A stretch of 64,000 nt of DNA, from contig CP141139.1 in assembly GCA_035236585.1 (NCBI GenBank), positions 36,279,217 through 36,343,216 on the forward strand. The letters run 5' to 3'. Made by a program: the position numbers and the translations under genes. The stretch is from Warburgia ugandensis (lineage: Eukaryota > Streptophyta > Magnoliopsida > Canellales > Canellaceae). This document shows positions 50,180 through 61,760 of the stretch, one piece after another. A model generated the notes under the pieces. The model had not been told where the DNA came from. It saw nothing but the letters and a program-made list of their open reading frames with translations, and searched no databases. The stretch's first letter is position 1. Each line of letters begins with the position of its first letter.

Positions 50180-51200
50180 CTTGAGTTGGATCAGGTGCCC
50201 ATACAAGGCTATTTATTACCATCTATAATGGTTTGATGGTTTGTCAACTTGCTATGAATAATGCATTTTTTCATGGCAACATAGTAGAGACAAGTACATC
50301 ACTCGATCACAAGGCTTGGTCCATGAATTACAACCAGTTTATGTGTGTCATCTTCACAAGTCCAAGGACTGAAAGTGACCATCAAGAATACATTTCTCTA
50401 AACTAAGTATCCAGCTATATTGGCTTATTTTGTATATATCAACAATCGTCAATACCCTTTATGTTCATGATTGCAGTGCTATTCTATACCTCCTAGTCTG
50501 TGGCCATGACATAATATTGATTGAGAATATTCACAAGGCAATACAATGTTTGATTGTAGCTCTATAGAAACAATTTTTATCGATAGACTTGGACAATCTT
50601 TACTATTCTTTTAGTATAGAAGTCTTGACAAAACAATAGGCCATAATTCTTTCTCAACAAAAGTACATCCAGGCTATTCTAACCCAATCGAACATGACCG
50701 ATGCTAAGTCCTCGAATACTCCAATGGTTCCTTAGTCAAGCTTCCAAAGAACAATAGAACTTCATTAATCATCAAAATTGCAGGAGTAAAGTTAGGGCCC
50801 TTTTAATATGTCACTTTGACTCATCTAAGATACATCCTATGTCATTAATAGGGTATGCCAATATATGAGCAAACCAAGCAAGGAAAATTGAAAGGTTGTG
50901 AAGTGCGTTTCTTGTTATCTTAAGGGCACTATGGATTATGAATATGAATACTGAGCTTTACCAAATGATATAGTTGAAGTAATCTAGATTCAGTCACTTC
51001 TTCATGAGCTTGGTGTTACAATATCTAGACCATTGTCACTTTGGTGTGACAACCTTGGGGCAACATATCTTATATCCAACCCCATATTTCATTCTAGAAC
51101 TAAGCATCTTATCTCTACTAAGAACCAGCTTTAGACATTATGACCAAGTTGCTCTAAGTAGTATAATTTGGCTTTTTACATGACAAGTTGAGACTTGAAA
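50180..51200 (+). mobile_element. Ty1/copia RT/RNase H relic with decayed YVDD
   Basis: Plus strand. The RT block reads SAILYLLVCGHDIILIE, with the usual YVDD replaced by CGHD at 50499-50510. Then come LSQQKYIQAILTQS, NMTDAKSSNTPMV (about 50640-50735), a VCQYMSKP block, and YLKGTMDYEY. The RNase H part follows as [20 protein letters not shown], then IFHSRTKHL near 51090-51110. The order and spacing are those of the 3' half of copia pol. Stops, one-base shifts and the lost catalytic aspartate make it inactive. It is a separate insertion from the 25.7-28.2 kb relic, which contains the other half of pol. Confidence 0.85.
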
Positions 51201-51801
51201 CTTCAATCTCGTCAACTTGAGAGAGAATTTTTTAACCTATATTGTTTGTTGCATTATTTCAAAAGGCTAATTCTATACTTTTTTGTGCAGCTTTTGACAT
51301 CCTAGTTGTTTTTACTACCATACATATCAATAGAAGGAACACTGACAAGTGATTGAGAAATGCATTCTAACAAAAAGCAAGAAAGAAAATAAGTGAAAAT
51401 TAGAGAGAGGAAATGAGTAGCAATAACAAAGTAAACAATAGGGCCTACTTAAATTAAATTGAGCCCATGAATAATAGGAAATAACTAGGTTCTAAATGAA
51501 AAGAAATTGACTTGTTCTGTATATCAATGTTGTTTCTCCTACCAATAATCATATGAAATGAGTAAAAACTTGAAAAAAAGAAAGAAAGAAAGAACAATTG
51601 CAAATGTAAAGAAAGACAGAGAAATCATGTACATACTTGTATCCCACTTGTATCTACTTTCTTATGGTATTGTTATGGAGAAAATGCAGAGTTAGGAGAT
51701 GTTGTTGCCTTATAGCCTGAGAGAGCTCTTGACAAAGGCACTAGTGAAGAAAAGGATTGAAACTAGAAAATCTTTAGTCTTGGCTAGATCTAGATTTTGG
51801 G

Positions 51802-51879
<78 letters not shown>

Positions 51880-53900
51880 GGGGCGGGTACTTTGCTATGA
51901 CAAAGTTAAAGAAGCAATTTATGGTCAACTAAATCAAAGTTTGTTATGAAATTACAAGGCTGATAAAGTCTAATGTAATTTTCTTTGCTGTTCTTAGTCA
52001 TGATAAAAACTTATTTTGTGGTTCTATAAATAGTTTTAACTATAGAACGCCTGTTGATTAGATAAATTATGAAAATTAACCAGTGTTCTTTAAGTAGACA
52101 AGACTCACTAAACTTCGGATTTCCTTTCTTATGCATGTTGATGATAAAAGAGGCATGTTGGTTTTGAGTGAGAGCCAACAGAGCAACAACTGTGGAGCTC
52201 CTTTACTTTTGTATGATGGACTTTATAGACCATTAATCCATATTATTCATCTGACTTCTCTTTCTTTGGATATCTAGCATGCAAATCTAATAAATGGTGC
52301 TTTTATATTGCTAGACACTTAGGTTGAGAAGCTCTAAATGAGTACCAATTTGCCCCAAAATACCATTTTTTGTATGCCATTGTCTTTCTTTTGACATTAT
52401 TCTTAGGCCATTGAATAGCCGAAGTTAGGGAGGTTACACAGATGTTTGGGTGCTGTTTGATGGAAGTCGTAGCATTGAGAAGAAGAAAACATTGCAAAGG
52501 CTAACAATGCAAAAGATGAGCGGCTCCGATCACCAAAAACATGAAACCCGTTGTTTATGGGTGCTCTCGTAAGTCCGTATAGTCGTATAGGCGAGGCCCC
52601 CGCTTGAAAGCTCCTCATCCTGTCTCAATAACTACCTGCCGGCCTTGAAGAGTGAATGGGTCAGAATCGGACGGTTGACGTCATACCGTAGATTTGATGG
52701 AAAGAGAATCTAAGACGGATCGAGCCGCATGTGCAGCTGCGAATAAATGACACGTGTAAGCACACGATCGCCATAAGTTCTCCTCCCATTGTTGTCTGCT
52801 TCTCTCGTGAGCCGTGCAGTAACGCACATGCAGCCGGCCAGTTTACTAGAGTTTGTCTGCTACTATCTAGTGAAATTACCAGATTATCCGCACCAATGTA
52901 AAACTTAAAAACCCTCCGATAAACCCCCAACTTTCCGCAGTTAGTTAATAAAATAAAATAAAAATGAAAACTCAAAAATGATTTTGCAAAAGGGAAAAAA
53001 CTGCTTCTTACATTTTTCCCTTCTAATGGGAAAATAAGGATGGCAGGGTCCTGTTTTGTTATAGCCACCCAAACTTCTCAGTGTGGAGGAATGCTCTCTG
53101 TTCGAACGCGACTTTATCGTAGTTAAGTGACGCATCTTTCATCCAATGGCCGGGAATTCGTCTTCCATCGAAGGGCCCCACAATGAGGGAGATTATTGGC
53201 TATTTGATCTGAGAATCAGATTATGATGAATGAAAATTAAGTGAGGCCCACACATGCACACACGAACGACCTCTTGGTTACTCGTGCGGCGGAGATGAAT
53301 CGGGCAGGTGATGGGAATTGAAAATTGTAGGAATTAGTTGCAATTAACGGTTTGATTGTACTATAATCATAAAGACATATCGTAGTGTACAGTGTACGAT
53401 TAAGGACGTAGAAACCATAGTCACCACGGATCAAGTGACTCGACCTGAACCCCACGTGCGTCATGTTCCCTCGCTAGCTCATCCTTTCGTGGCTTTTTAT
53501 CATCTACAAAAACAAGGAGTGCCATTATCAAAACAGGAGAAATGTAAAACGTGTCATTCAACGTATAGTACTTTTAGTAGTGGGGCCTACGCCGTCCGCG
53601 ATTTAAACCAATTCATTTACCGTTGAATGGGATTTTTGCGACCGTCTATCTGTTGTGGAGCTAGGAAGATGAACGGTCTAGATCATACAAAGATTGGATA
53701 ATTGAAGCCGTTGGGGACCGTGGGCCAATGAGAAATTGATAAGCGCTGAAATATTAATGCGTTTCTATGATTGGGGTCCATAGCAATGGGCCCACAAAAT
53801 TAAGGGTAGCGATCACATTAGAGTGGATTTTATCGTTTATTAAATGGGTTTCTGGCCTTCCCTATCAGATTTGTAGATAATCTGGGTCGTTGATTTGTCA
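51201..53900. other. Intergenic DNA; compound microsatellite and CpG-richer part
   Basis: The left part is AT-rich. From about 52530 the DNA becomes visibly richer in CG dinucleotides and in GTGGGCCC/GGCCCAC-type words. No gene recognised; open frames on both strands overlap without motifs. Confidence 0.4.
51802..51883. repeat. Compound microsatellite (TA)n(GA)n(G)n
   Basis: A TA tract (51802-51824) runs directly into a GA tract (51825-51869) and then a run of about 15 G (51869-51883). The G run is long enough to form quadruplex-type structures and is prone to length error in sequencing. Confidence 0.95.
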
Positions 53901-54462
53901 TGTCACGACAAGACTGATCAAATAAAGGTGGCTGGGAGATCTTTTCTGTGTCGTGTGGGTTAGATTGGGACTCTACATCGTCAGGCACAAACACAGGCCA
54001 CGCTCTGCATATAAATGCGAGTGGAACTGAGAATGTGGTCGGGGCGAGAGTTACGGTAGCAAAAATGGAAAGATTCTTAATTTCGGTGAAAGAGCGGCAC
54101 TGTGCAGATAAGAATTTAAGTCGACGTAAAACCAAGAAACGTACAAGGGCAATTTACGTAAATTGACCGCCTTCGGTCGTTGTCATCCTCTCCACCTCAA
54201 GCAAAGTGGCTTCCCATGTCTCGCTCTCTCTCTCTCTCGATCGATCGATCTGGGGCCAGGCAAAGGTGGAGATCTCGGCGGCATTTAGATCATAGAAACT
54301 CACTCAAGGTGAAACCAGTTGCAGTTTTTGTACTTCAGATTCTCACTCTCTAGCTTTCTCTCTCTGTCTTTCTCTCTTTCTGTCTTTTTTTTCTTTGAGA
54401 AGTGTTCGACAAGGGCGTCTTCTTCTCCGTCGGGTGAAAAATGGGGTTGAGAAAGCAAAAAC

Positions 54463-54654
54463 ATGGCTGCAGGTGCTTGTGGGTGTATAAAACAGCGGCT
54501 TGCAGTTGCTGTTTTTGTTCTTTTCCTCATTTTCCTTTTCCCTTTCTCAATTTTCTCTTCCACTGAGTCTCCCAATTGCACTCGCTGTTCTCCCTCATTT
54601 TCTTTTTTAGATAAATTCTACCCAAAATTCACTTTTAACAAAATTAATAAATAA
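54463..54654 (+). CDS. Candidate small protein with hydrophobic N-terminal segment
   Basis: A 63-codon frame: a short charged N-terminus (KQR), a hydrophobic stretch AVAVFVLFLIFLFPFSIF, then a Ser/Cys/Pro part with CTRC. It is preceded by 250 bp of CT-rich, leader-like DNA (54220-54400) in a CpG-richer region. The layout fits a signal peptide or membrane anchor. I recognise no family, there is no TATA box that I trust, and the gene could equally be chance or the first exon of something longer. It would be convergent with the GTL1-type gene to the right. Confidence 0.22.
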   Translation: MAAGACGCIKQRLAVAVFVLFLIFLFPFSIFSSTESPNCTRCSPSFSFLDKFYPKFTFNKINK

Positions 54655-55186
54655 AAATTAAGGAAGACATTTTCATGCAAGAAAAATGGAGATGAGAGGA
54701 GAGAGAGAGAGAGGCGCTTGCAGCGAGAAATAGATTCCTGATAAGAAAATGTACAGGGAGAAAGAGAGAGCATTCACCCACATGAAAGGCTTCCAAAGGA
54801 AAACGAAATTCCCATCTCTAGCAGCTGCCTTTTTCCCACTACTATGACGACGACGACGACGACGACTTCCCACTGCAGCCAACTAGTTTCTACTGTCAGA
54901 GGAGGCCTTGGAAGAGGCAACAAAAGAGAGACATACAAAGAGATAAAGAGAAAGAACAGTTACAAAATATATATTGAAATATGTAACTTAGATTAACAAA
55001 AAGAAAAAAAATTCCAAATAAAAGTAACACTTGCTAATGCTGCTCTTACAGCAGCTGCTGCTGCTGCTGCTTGGACTGGGTCTCATTTGAATCCCTCTCC
55101 ATTTCTTACACTGATCTCTTGGCTGCATACTCTCTGAACTTATTCCAGTCTTCAATTTCATCCGTCCACTGAACTGAATACGGAGC

Positions 55187-55475
55187 TTTATTGGACAACA
55201 AATCAATAAAATAGGAAAGGATCGAAGCAAGAACTAAAGGACAACACGAATTTAATTCCACCTCGAAACGGAAAGAAAACGAAAGGGTACTTGAAAAGAG
55301 ATCTAAAATGGAAACAATAGTAGAGAGTTTTGGAACGAAAAAGGTTATTAAGCTTCGATCAAAGGCTTGGGTTTTCGACTGTTTTTTGCTCTTCTTTTCT
55401 TTTTTTTCCTCTTGAGCTCAGGAGATAAAGTACATATGGTACATTTGGGAAGGAAGCAAAGAGAAGATAGTGAAG
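55187..55475 (-). other. 3' UTR of the GTL1-type gene
   Basis: Runs from the stop codon (55478-55476) to a candidate AATAAA on the minus strand (55192-55187), about 285 nt. A CAG-type trinucleotide run lies further downstream at 55051-55070 (+ strand CTG), outside this shorter transcript but inside any longer 3' UTR. Confidence 0.45.
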
Positions 55476-58475
55476 TCACTGAACCACAGCTAGGAAGGAA
55501 CCCGCATTCGTGCTCCCACCCCCATTAGACGGGTTGGCAGTCTGCCTCTGGAATTGAATCTTGTAAGCCATCTTTCGATCTTCTTCATCATCATCATCAT
55601 CTTCTTCATCATCCTCATCCTCATCATCATCTTGATCGAGATTATCGCTGTCTGGTTCCTCGAGCTTATCGTAATCGTCCATTACTGCTTGTTGCTGCTG
55701 TTGTTGTTCCATCAACTCCTTCACAATGTCTTCTGGCTTCATTCCAAAACAAGAATCATTCGAATTCTGAAAAAAGGAGAAGTTGATCAATCACAAAATT
55801 AGCCCGTGCTTACCTTCTTCACTGCTCCTTCGAAGAAGCTCGGTGGAAGACCCCCATTACTTGTCTGTACCTGTATATTGGATCCTCCCCCTTGTGGGTT
55901 TCCTCCATTTTTATTGTTATTATTGTTCTTCGGTTCGGTCTCTTGCTGGGCCGGCGGGGGCATGATGGCAAGGACATCAGTCCGTTCCTGCTGATTCGTG
56001 TTCTGGTTGGGGTTTTGATCTGGGTTTTGACCTTGGTTATTTTGATTTCCCAAACTAGTGCTGCTATTGCCACCGCCACCTCCACCACTGCCGAGTATCT
56101 TCTTCCGGTAAAGAGCATCTAATTGATGGAAATAGGGGCAAGTTTTGGCGTCTTCTGGGCGCTTTTTGTGGCTCTCTTTTACCTTCTTGAAGTACTTGTT
56201 GATGTTCTCCCATTTCTCTTTGCATCTTTTAGCACTTCTGTTGTATCCCATTCGCTGCATCCCAGCTGAGATTTCTTCCCAAAGAGGGCCTTTTGGTCCG
56301 GCTTCTTGGTACCTTGACTCAAGCCCACTTCGCAGTTTTATCAACGCATGAACTTCGGCTTTGGGCCACCGAGAAGATGCTGGATCGAAATTCCCACTTG
56401 GAGCAATCTCTTGGTGCTGCTGTTGTTGCTGCGGTTCTTGGACCACAATTTCCGATGATTGTGGGGGTTGGTGCCGCACAATTTCAGTGGATTGTGGTTG
56501 CTGCTGCTGTTGCTGCTGCTGCTGAAGCTGAAGCTGTGGTTGATGGTGCTGCTGATGTTGCTGTTGTGGTTGCGGTTGTTGCTGCTGCTGTTGTGGTTGT
56601 GGTGGTGGCGGGGGTGGTGTGGACTGCGGTGGTGGAGCTGCGGGGATTGTCACTGGTGGAGGGAGCTGAATTGTCTGACCCGTGATCTTCTGAAGAAAGG
56701 CAATAACTGCGGCATCTCTCGAAGCCGACATGGCTCGCTCTTGAGCCAGGATTTCGTGTTCTCGTGTCAACCTGGCCATCTCTTGCCTTTTCCAAGCTTC
56801 TTCTCGGATCATTCTATCTTGCTCCCTCTTCTCAATTGTCTCCAAAAACCTCTGCTGCATCTGCTCTTGCTTCTCCATAACTTGCTTCATTAACCCTTCA
56901 AAGAACACCATCATTTTCCGACTACCACCAGAGCCAGATCCAGACCGCTTCCGCTTCCGGGCATCGGGACCAGGTTCGGTTTCTTCATCTGACTCAGAAG
57001 ACGAAGAAGAGGTGTTAGAGGAGAAGCTGATTCCGGCGGTGGGAGCTGAAATTCCAGTGCTGGGCCCCGTTCTTAAGTCCGGAACAGAACGGGGGACGTT
57101 GATGTGGACCGGAGCGGCAGAGGATACAGGAGTGACGTGCTGGACTCTCCCAGAAGATCCGACCATTGTATTGCTGGGAATTCCAACTGAAATTGGAGCG
57201 GGTGATGGAAGTGGAGGAGTTGAAGTGGGTCCCGTTGTTATGGCCGGAGTAGTATTGCTGCTACTGCTGTGAAGAGCCTCAAGTTGACTGAAATAGCGGT
57301 AACTCTTGCCGTCTTGCCGGCCAGCTCGGCCCTCTTTCGTTCTTTTATAATATTTGTGAACGTTTTCGAACTTCTCTTTGCATTTCTTGGCACTTCTGAT
57401 GTAACCCAGCTCAGCCAGCTTCCTGAAAATCAAAACCCAGAAAGGAAAAGTTGAGAGAGAGAAAGAGGGAGAAAGTAGAGGAGCTGTGCTGTGCGATGAT
57501 GATTACAAGTTGGGTATTTATAATTGTGGAAAAAGAAGAAAATGCACGCGTTTTGATAATTTTTTAAGATTTGGGTTTTTAAGACATGGTGAAATTCGGG
57601 TAAATGGGATTGGTTGGGATTGATGCAGTGGATCTGGAGCTATTGTTATCCAATTCAGAGAAAAAGATGCCCAGCTCGTGAAAGGGAGAGTGCGAGAACT
57701 GTCGCAGAGAATTAAGAGATCTACTCATTTTGGGTCCTTTTTGTTAAAAAAATCAGAAATAAAACTGAAATAGCATCATCAGTAGCAAAAACAACAACCG
57801 CAGTCTCTGCCCAGATCGTTATGGTAGTTTTCAGTAATCTAGTCCCTTTTCCCTTAGAGCTGAAATCCAAGTCACCTGAAATTCAGCTGGCCCAAATTCT
57901 GTTAAAAATTCCACTGAATGCACAGATCTGTGAATTTCAAGAAAGAGAAAGAAGAGCGAAAAATTAAAGGAACAGTTGCAGAAGAATCTGTACAAAACCA
58001 GCTCAAATTCTCAAAACAAACACAATTGCGCAAATGGATTCTGCACAGAATCAAATTGTAACCCAAAAGAATCAAATTTTTACCTGGAAACATCTTCCCA
58101 GAGAGGTCCTTTAAGAGTAGCATCACGAAAGGCGGCATCCATTTCCGACCTGATTTTCAACAGGGCTAAAGTCTCCTGGCGCGGCCACCGGTTACCGCCG
58201 GCGCCTCTCTCCGTTTCTTCTCCGGCAACAAGTGCATCCTCATCGGGAAACCCACCCGAAACCTGCCCCAATTCGTCGAAATTCCTGGCTGGAGGACGGC
58301 TACTGATCGGAGAAGCTGCTTCTGCTAAAGCTACATCTCCTTGTTTCTGCTGCTGCTGCTGTTGTAAAAGCTGGTTTTGCTGCTGTTGTATCTCGAGCAT
58401 GTGGGTCCGGCTAGTGGCTCCGGCGAAAGAAGTCATTTCCGGCGACACACCATATTGAGATCCGCCCTGCTGCAT
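55476..58475 (-). CDS. GTL1: GTL1-type double-trihelix transcription factor
   Basis: Three exons on the minus strand: 58475-58084, 57422-55814 and 55766-55476, giving 763 residues. Introns are 661 nt (it splits Arg131 as AG/G) and 47 nt (phase 0). Residues 96-182 form the N-terminal trihelix (RWPRQETLALL..., KGPLWEDVSRKL, KKCKEKFENVHKYYKRTKEG). Residues 286-292 give a basic RKRKRSG-type nuclear signal. Residues 304-380 form the central helical region (EEAWKRQEMARLTREHE, SASRDAAVIAFLQKI). Residues 482-569 form the C-terminal trihelix (RWPKAEVHALIKLRSG, KRCKEKWENINKYFKKVKE). Around them lie Gln/Pro tracts, and the tail (residues 709-730) is an Asp/Glu run followed by MAYKIQFQ. The EASPISSRPPA-like block near residue 52 and overall order fit GTL1 rather than the related GT-2 or DF1. 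Family members bind GT elements and in Arabidopsis GTL1 limits trichome cell growth and endoreduplication, represses SDD1, and affects root hairs. The start ATG has no nearer in-frame rival. Confidence 0.93.
55596..55660 (-). repeat. GAT/GAA-rich codon tract encoding acidic tail
   Basis: Imperfect trinucleotide repeat on the minus strand that codes for the Asp/Glu run of the trihelix protein. It is the part of the third exon most likely to vary in length between alleles. Confidence 0.7.
55767..55813 (-). other. Very short (47-nt) intron of GTL1-type gene
   Basis: Donor GTAAGC after AAG, a T-rich segment, and acceptor TTTTTTCAG. Reading through would stop after four codons (VSTG). Splicing keeps the frame and joins FFEGAVKK to NSNDSCFGMKPEDIVKEL, the expected family order. 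This is shorter than most plant introns (usually above 70 nt). Confidence 0.75.
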
Positions 58476-59144
58476 ACCTTTATTTTTGTTTTTTAAAACT
58501 TCAATCGAGTGTTTGTGTGTGGGTTTTTCCCCCCCTATCTCTGCCTTTGTTACTGTATCAAGATTCGAATTGGTCGATCTTCTTCTGCTGCCTCTCTCCC
58601 TTACTCATGAGAAAGGGAGAGAGAGAGAGAGAGATAGAGAAAAGGTTGGGAGGGGTAGAGATGGGAGGGCGGGGGGGACTGTGGGGTTGAAAGAGAGGAA
58701 TTGTAGTGAGAGAGAGATTGGGAATTGGAAAGGGAAATCAGTACTAGACGGGGTGAAAAAGATAGAGACAACTGGAAAGAGAGAAAGAGAAGCTGCTCCT
58801 CCGAGTGAGTGCTGGAAAAAATAATAATAATACTTGCAAATATATATATATATATATAAACAAATTGCAAAAAATATATAAAAGAGAAAGGGGAGGAAGC
58901 AAGATGGAAGAGAAGATAACCAGCAGCAAGTGCAGAAATGAACCCAAGAATGACACAGAGAGCGAGAGAGAGAGATGCTGTTGATGATGATGGTGAAGAT
59001 GCTTATGATATGTATGATGAGATGAAATACATGACAGAGAGAGGGAGAGGCTGTGGGCAAAATAGAAAATAACGGGAAATGATAAAACAAACGAGATGCT
59101 GCTGTGTCAGCCCCCCTCACTCTGCAGCTAATAATACTTAAAAC

Positions 59145-59199
<55 letters not shown>

Positions 59200-59300
59200 T
59201 TCTTGCCTTCTACCACATTACGCCTGGAATCAGAATATCTCGGGTTAAAACTAACCCTGCCCTTCAACGCCCACCCATTTGTGAGAAAAACAATAATTAC
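58476..59300 (-). promoter_or_regulatory. CT-rich 5' leader and proximal promoter of GTL1-type gene
   Basis: On the minus strand the sequence upstream of the ATG is rich in CT repeats (58615-58637, and a 52-bp tract at 59147-59198), with a TA patch at 58843-58858. CT-rich leaders are common in plant transcription-factor genes and can bind GAGA-type BPC proteins. A minus-strand frame of 220 codons (59267-58605) lies in this leader; it is mostly Ser-Leu repeat, so I take it as a composition effect. The start site is not visible. Confidence 0.5.
59147..59198. repeat. (GA)n microsatellite
   Basis: A 52-bp GA tract (CT on the gene strand) upstream of the GTL1-type gene. Confidence 0.97.
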
Positions 59301-59379
59301 AAGGAAATAAAATAATAAATATAATAATAGTCAGACAGATAGATTGTTAGAGAAGAGAGAGAGAGAGAGCTTGATTTAT

Positions 59380-61470
59380 TGTGATCCATTCTGTCCGCGC
59401 GTGTAACGGTTAAGGGTTCGCGTCCAAGCAACAAATATCATATCCTTTTCGTTACATTTTGTGTATGGCCGAAGTGAAATGGAAAAAACTTAAATGGACG
59501 GTTTAGATCTCCACAAGTGGGACCGGCATGTACCATTACTACCGGCGACGATCCTCTACGAGATGGGAAAGAAAGAAGTAAAGGCGCAGGGTGTGAAGAT
59601 AATAAGAAAGGAGAAAAGGGCAAAAAAAAAGGGTTTCCGAGCAGACAAGAACACACTGTAACAGCTGTGATGTGGGACCCACAATGAGAGGAGCGGAACG
59701 TGCCGGGCGATTATCGCGGATCCCACATTTTACCACCTCCTCACACCTGTCTGAAATTATCGCGAGATCACCCTGTCGGAACGCCTACACAACCTACATC
59801 CCGGCGATACGATATAAGACCTTCAATTTCTCGTCCCCCAAAACGGCGACGAATTGATTGAGTTATTACGGTGGGACCCGCACCCGGTGGCTATAGCCCC
59901 GCCTGATCTGGCCATGTAATAATAGAGGCCTTCCCATCCCTGTTAATCTTTTCTACTTTCCCCTTCATTTTGGATTTTCATTACACCTAGTCCCTCTCCT
60001 ATCTTTTGCATTCCGGGGAAAGTCCTTTCTTCAATTTCTTACCCCTACGTTTGCAACTCCTTTCTCCTCCCATTTACCTTTTACTTTTCTTTTGTTCCAT
60101 TTTTCTCCGTTTTTCAGTTTTTAATAATGGGTAACTAGTAATTTCCCTTCACCCTTCATATTTACGTTTTTATGCTAAAATATCAATAGCCAAATAATAG
60201 CTACAGTATTGTCTTGTAATGCCAAAACTAACCTTTTACCTTGTCACTACCGAGCCGGGAAAAACGACGTTTTCGCCCTGCATATCTAGGGTATTTTCGT
60301 CCTGGTTTGTACTTATAATTTCCCAATGACTGCATTACCCTTCTCTTTGCCGTAAATGACTTGAGTATCTGGACGGATGTCTCTGGACCAACCTGAAACG
60401 AGAAAAGAGCGGCTGATCCAGATAAGTATCGTGATTTCTATCTTCGCTTACGTGGGCCCACAGGTGAAAGTTTCGGCTTAGAGTTTTCAAACAGGATGAA
60501 AGAAGGATAAAGACGGTGACAGAGAGTGGTAATTCCGTCGTTTCTGAAGGTAGACAAGGGCTCTTTTGTCATTACGTTCAAAAGGACTTGTCCACGTAAA
60601 CTTGTGGGGTCCACTGCTTTTCTGTGCTGCGATTGGTGACAAGTAGACGGACGAACGAGTAGGCCCCACAGAACACGGAGATCGTGTGCCCGCTATTTCT
60701 GAGTTGTCGCTCACTTCATCGTGCGGACGCCGGAGGGTAAAATATCGGACTCCCACCAATGGAAGGATTCCGTAGCCCTCTCGGTACCACTCAATTGGCC
60801 AGTCGCGCATTTTGTTGGGACCCGTTTGTCTGGATCCCCCATTTGGTCAGACCAAGTTAGCAAGTCCGTCCGTAATTGAAAGCTTTACGTGAAAAACCCG
60901 ACATTTTTGACGTGCCGGCTTCATCTTGAGTACTCCACAAGCCATCCCATTCTCCCACTCTGAACAAAATTTTGGTAAATTAAACACAATTATGGTAAAT
61001 AAAATGTCAATTTCTCAAATAGAATACCTAAATATAATCTCAAATCTCGGCTCCAAGCTCATTCACCGACAAAAATAATAAATAATAATTAAACCTTTAT
61101 CCAAATCATGCTTTTGAGCCAACTACGTTTCCAAATTTTTCTAAGAGTAAACGCAAGCAGTTAGGGTCATCCAAATGCATTAATTTCTCATAAATTATTT
61201 ATTTATTTTATATATGCACATTATAATGAGTGGCTAAGATCTTTTAAAAAATTTCACCATGCATGTCAAAAAGGGGTGACGACTTCTTTAGATGCTCAAT
61301 TGTGATTGACTGGTATCCAGACTCATTTTTCAATAATTGGCTTGTTGATTTACTCCATAATCAGGACTTTGCAACTATTGTTACACGTACACATGGCTTG
61401 ATACAACAGATTCAAGTGGTGGTGGGACATAGATTCCATGATTCACACAACACACATGACCTACCACAAG
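59380..61470. other. CpG-richer upstream region, then AT-rich intergenic DNA
   Basis: From 59380 to about 60950 CG dinucleotides are clearly commoner than in the repeat-rich centre, as expected of DNA near an expressed gene that escapes methylation. No second gene is recognisable. From 60960 the DNA is AT-rich. Confidence 0.45.
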
Positions 61471-61616
61471 AGAAGCTTCTACTTGTGCCACTAAGCTTAG
61501 AAGGCCTTTGCTCGGAAAAAATGCAATCTTAACAATGATTTATAGGAGAGAATGGTAACTATTCTCACTCATAATTTGCATGAGTTACTTTTTTTTTCTT
61601 TTTCTTTTTTATATAC

Positions 61617-61760
61617 AAGCGAAGAATTACAAAGCAAATCACTCATACTCACTACCATATTAAATCCCCGGCAAAAGAAATAAGGCAATGATTCAAACCT
61701 GCAACCAACTATACTGAAATGCTGACTTATTTACAATCGACCAACTGGGCTAGACATTTG
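61617..61760 (-). mobile_element. tRNA-derived SINE-like element, family 2, copy 2
   Basis: Minus strand: box A TAGCCCAGTTGG (61741-61752), 41-nt gap, box B GGTTTGAATC (61690-61699), then a body ending GTAATTCTTCGCTTG. It runs into an A-rich tail on that strand (+ strand T-rich at 61589-61612). Box A is a full match to the tRNA consensus TRGCNNAGTNGG. It is the best-preserved of the copies. Confidence 0.65.

Noticed and set aside
54673-54882. Minus-strand frame starting MAAVGSRRRRRR
   Set aside because: The Arg run comes from a CGA-type triplet repeat (54846-54866). It is downstream of the GTL1 polyadenylation signal and has no motif.
56293-56893. Two plus-strand frames of 130-144 codons rich in Ala/Val or Leu/Trp
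   Set aside because: Antisense shadows of the Gln/Pro-coding part of the GTL1 exon.
58605-59267. 220-codon minus-strand frame in the GTL1 leader
   Set aside because: Mostly Ser-Leu repeat coded by CT microsatellites with no domain. A composition effect.
59395-59435. T-arm-like GGTTAAGGGTTCGCGTCC that might be a tRNA
   Set aside because: No anticodon arm, D arm or acceptor stem can be paired with it.
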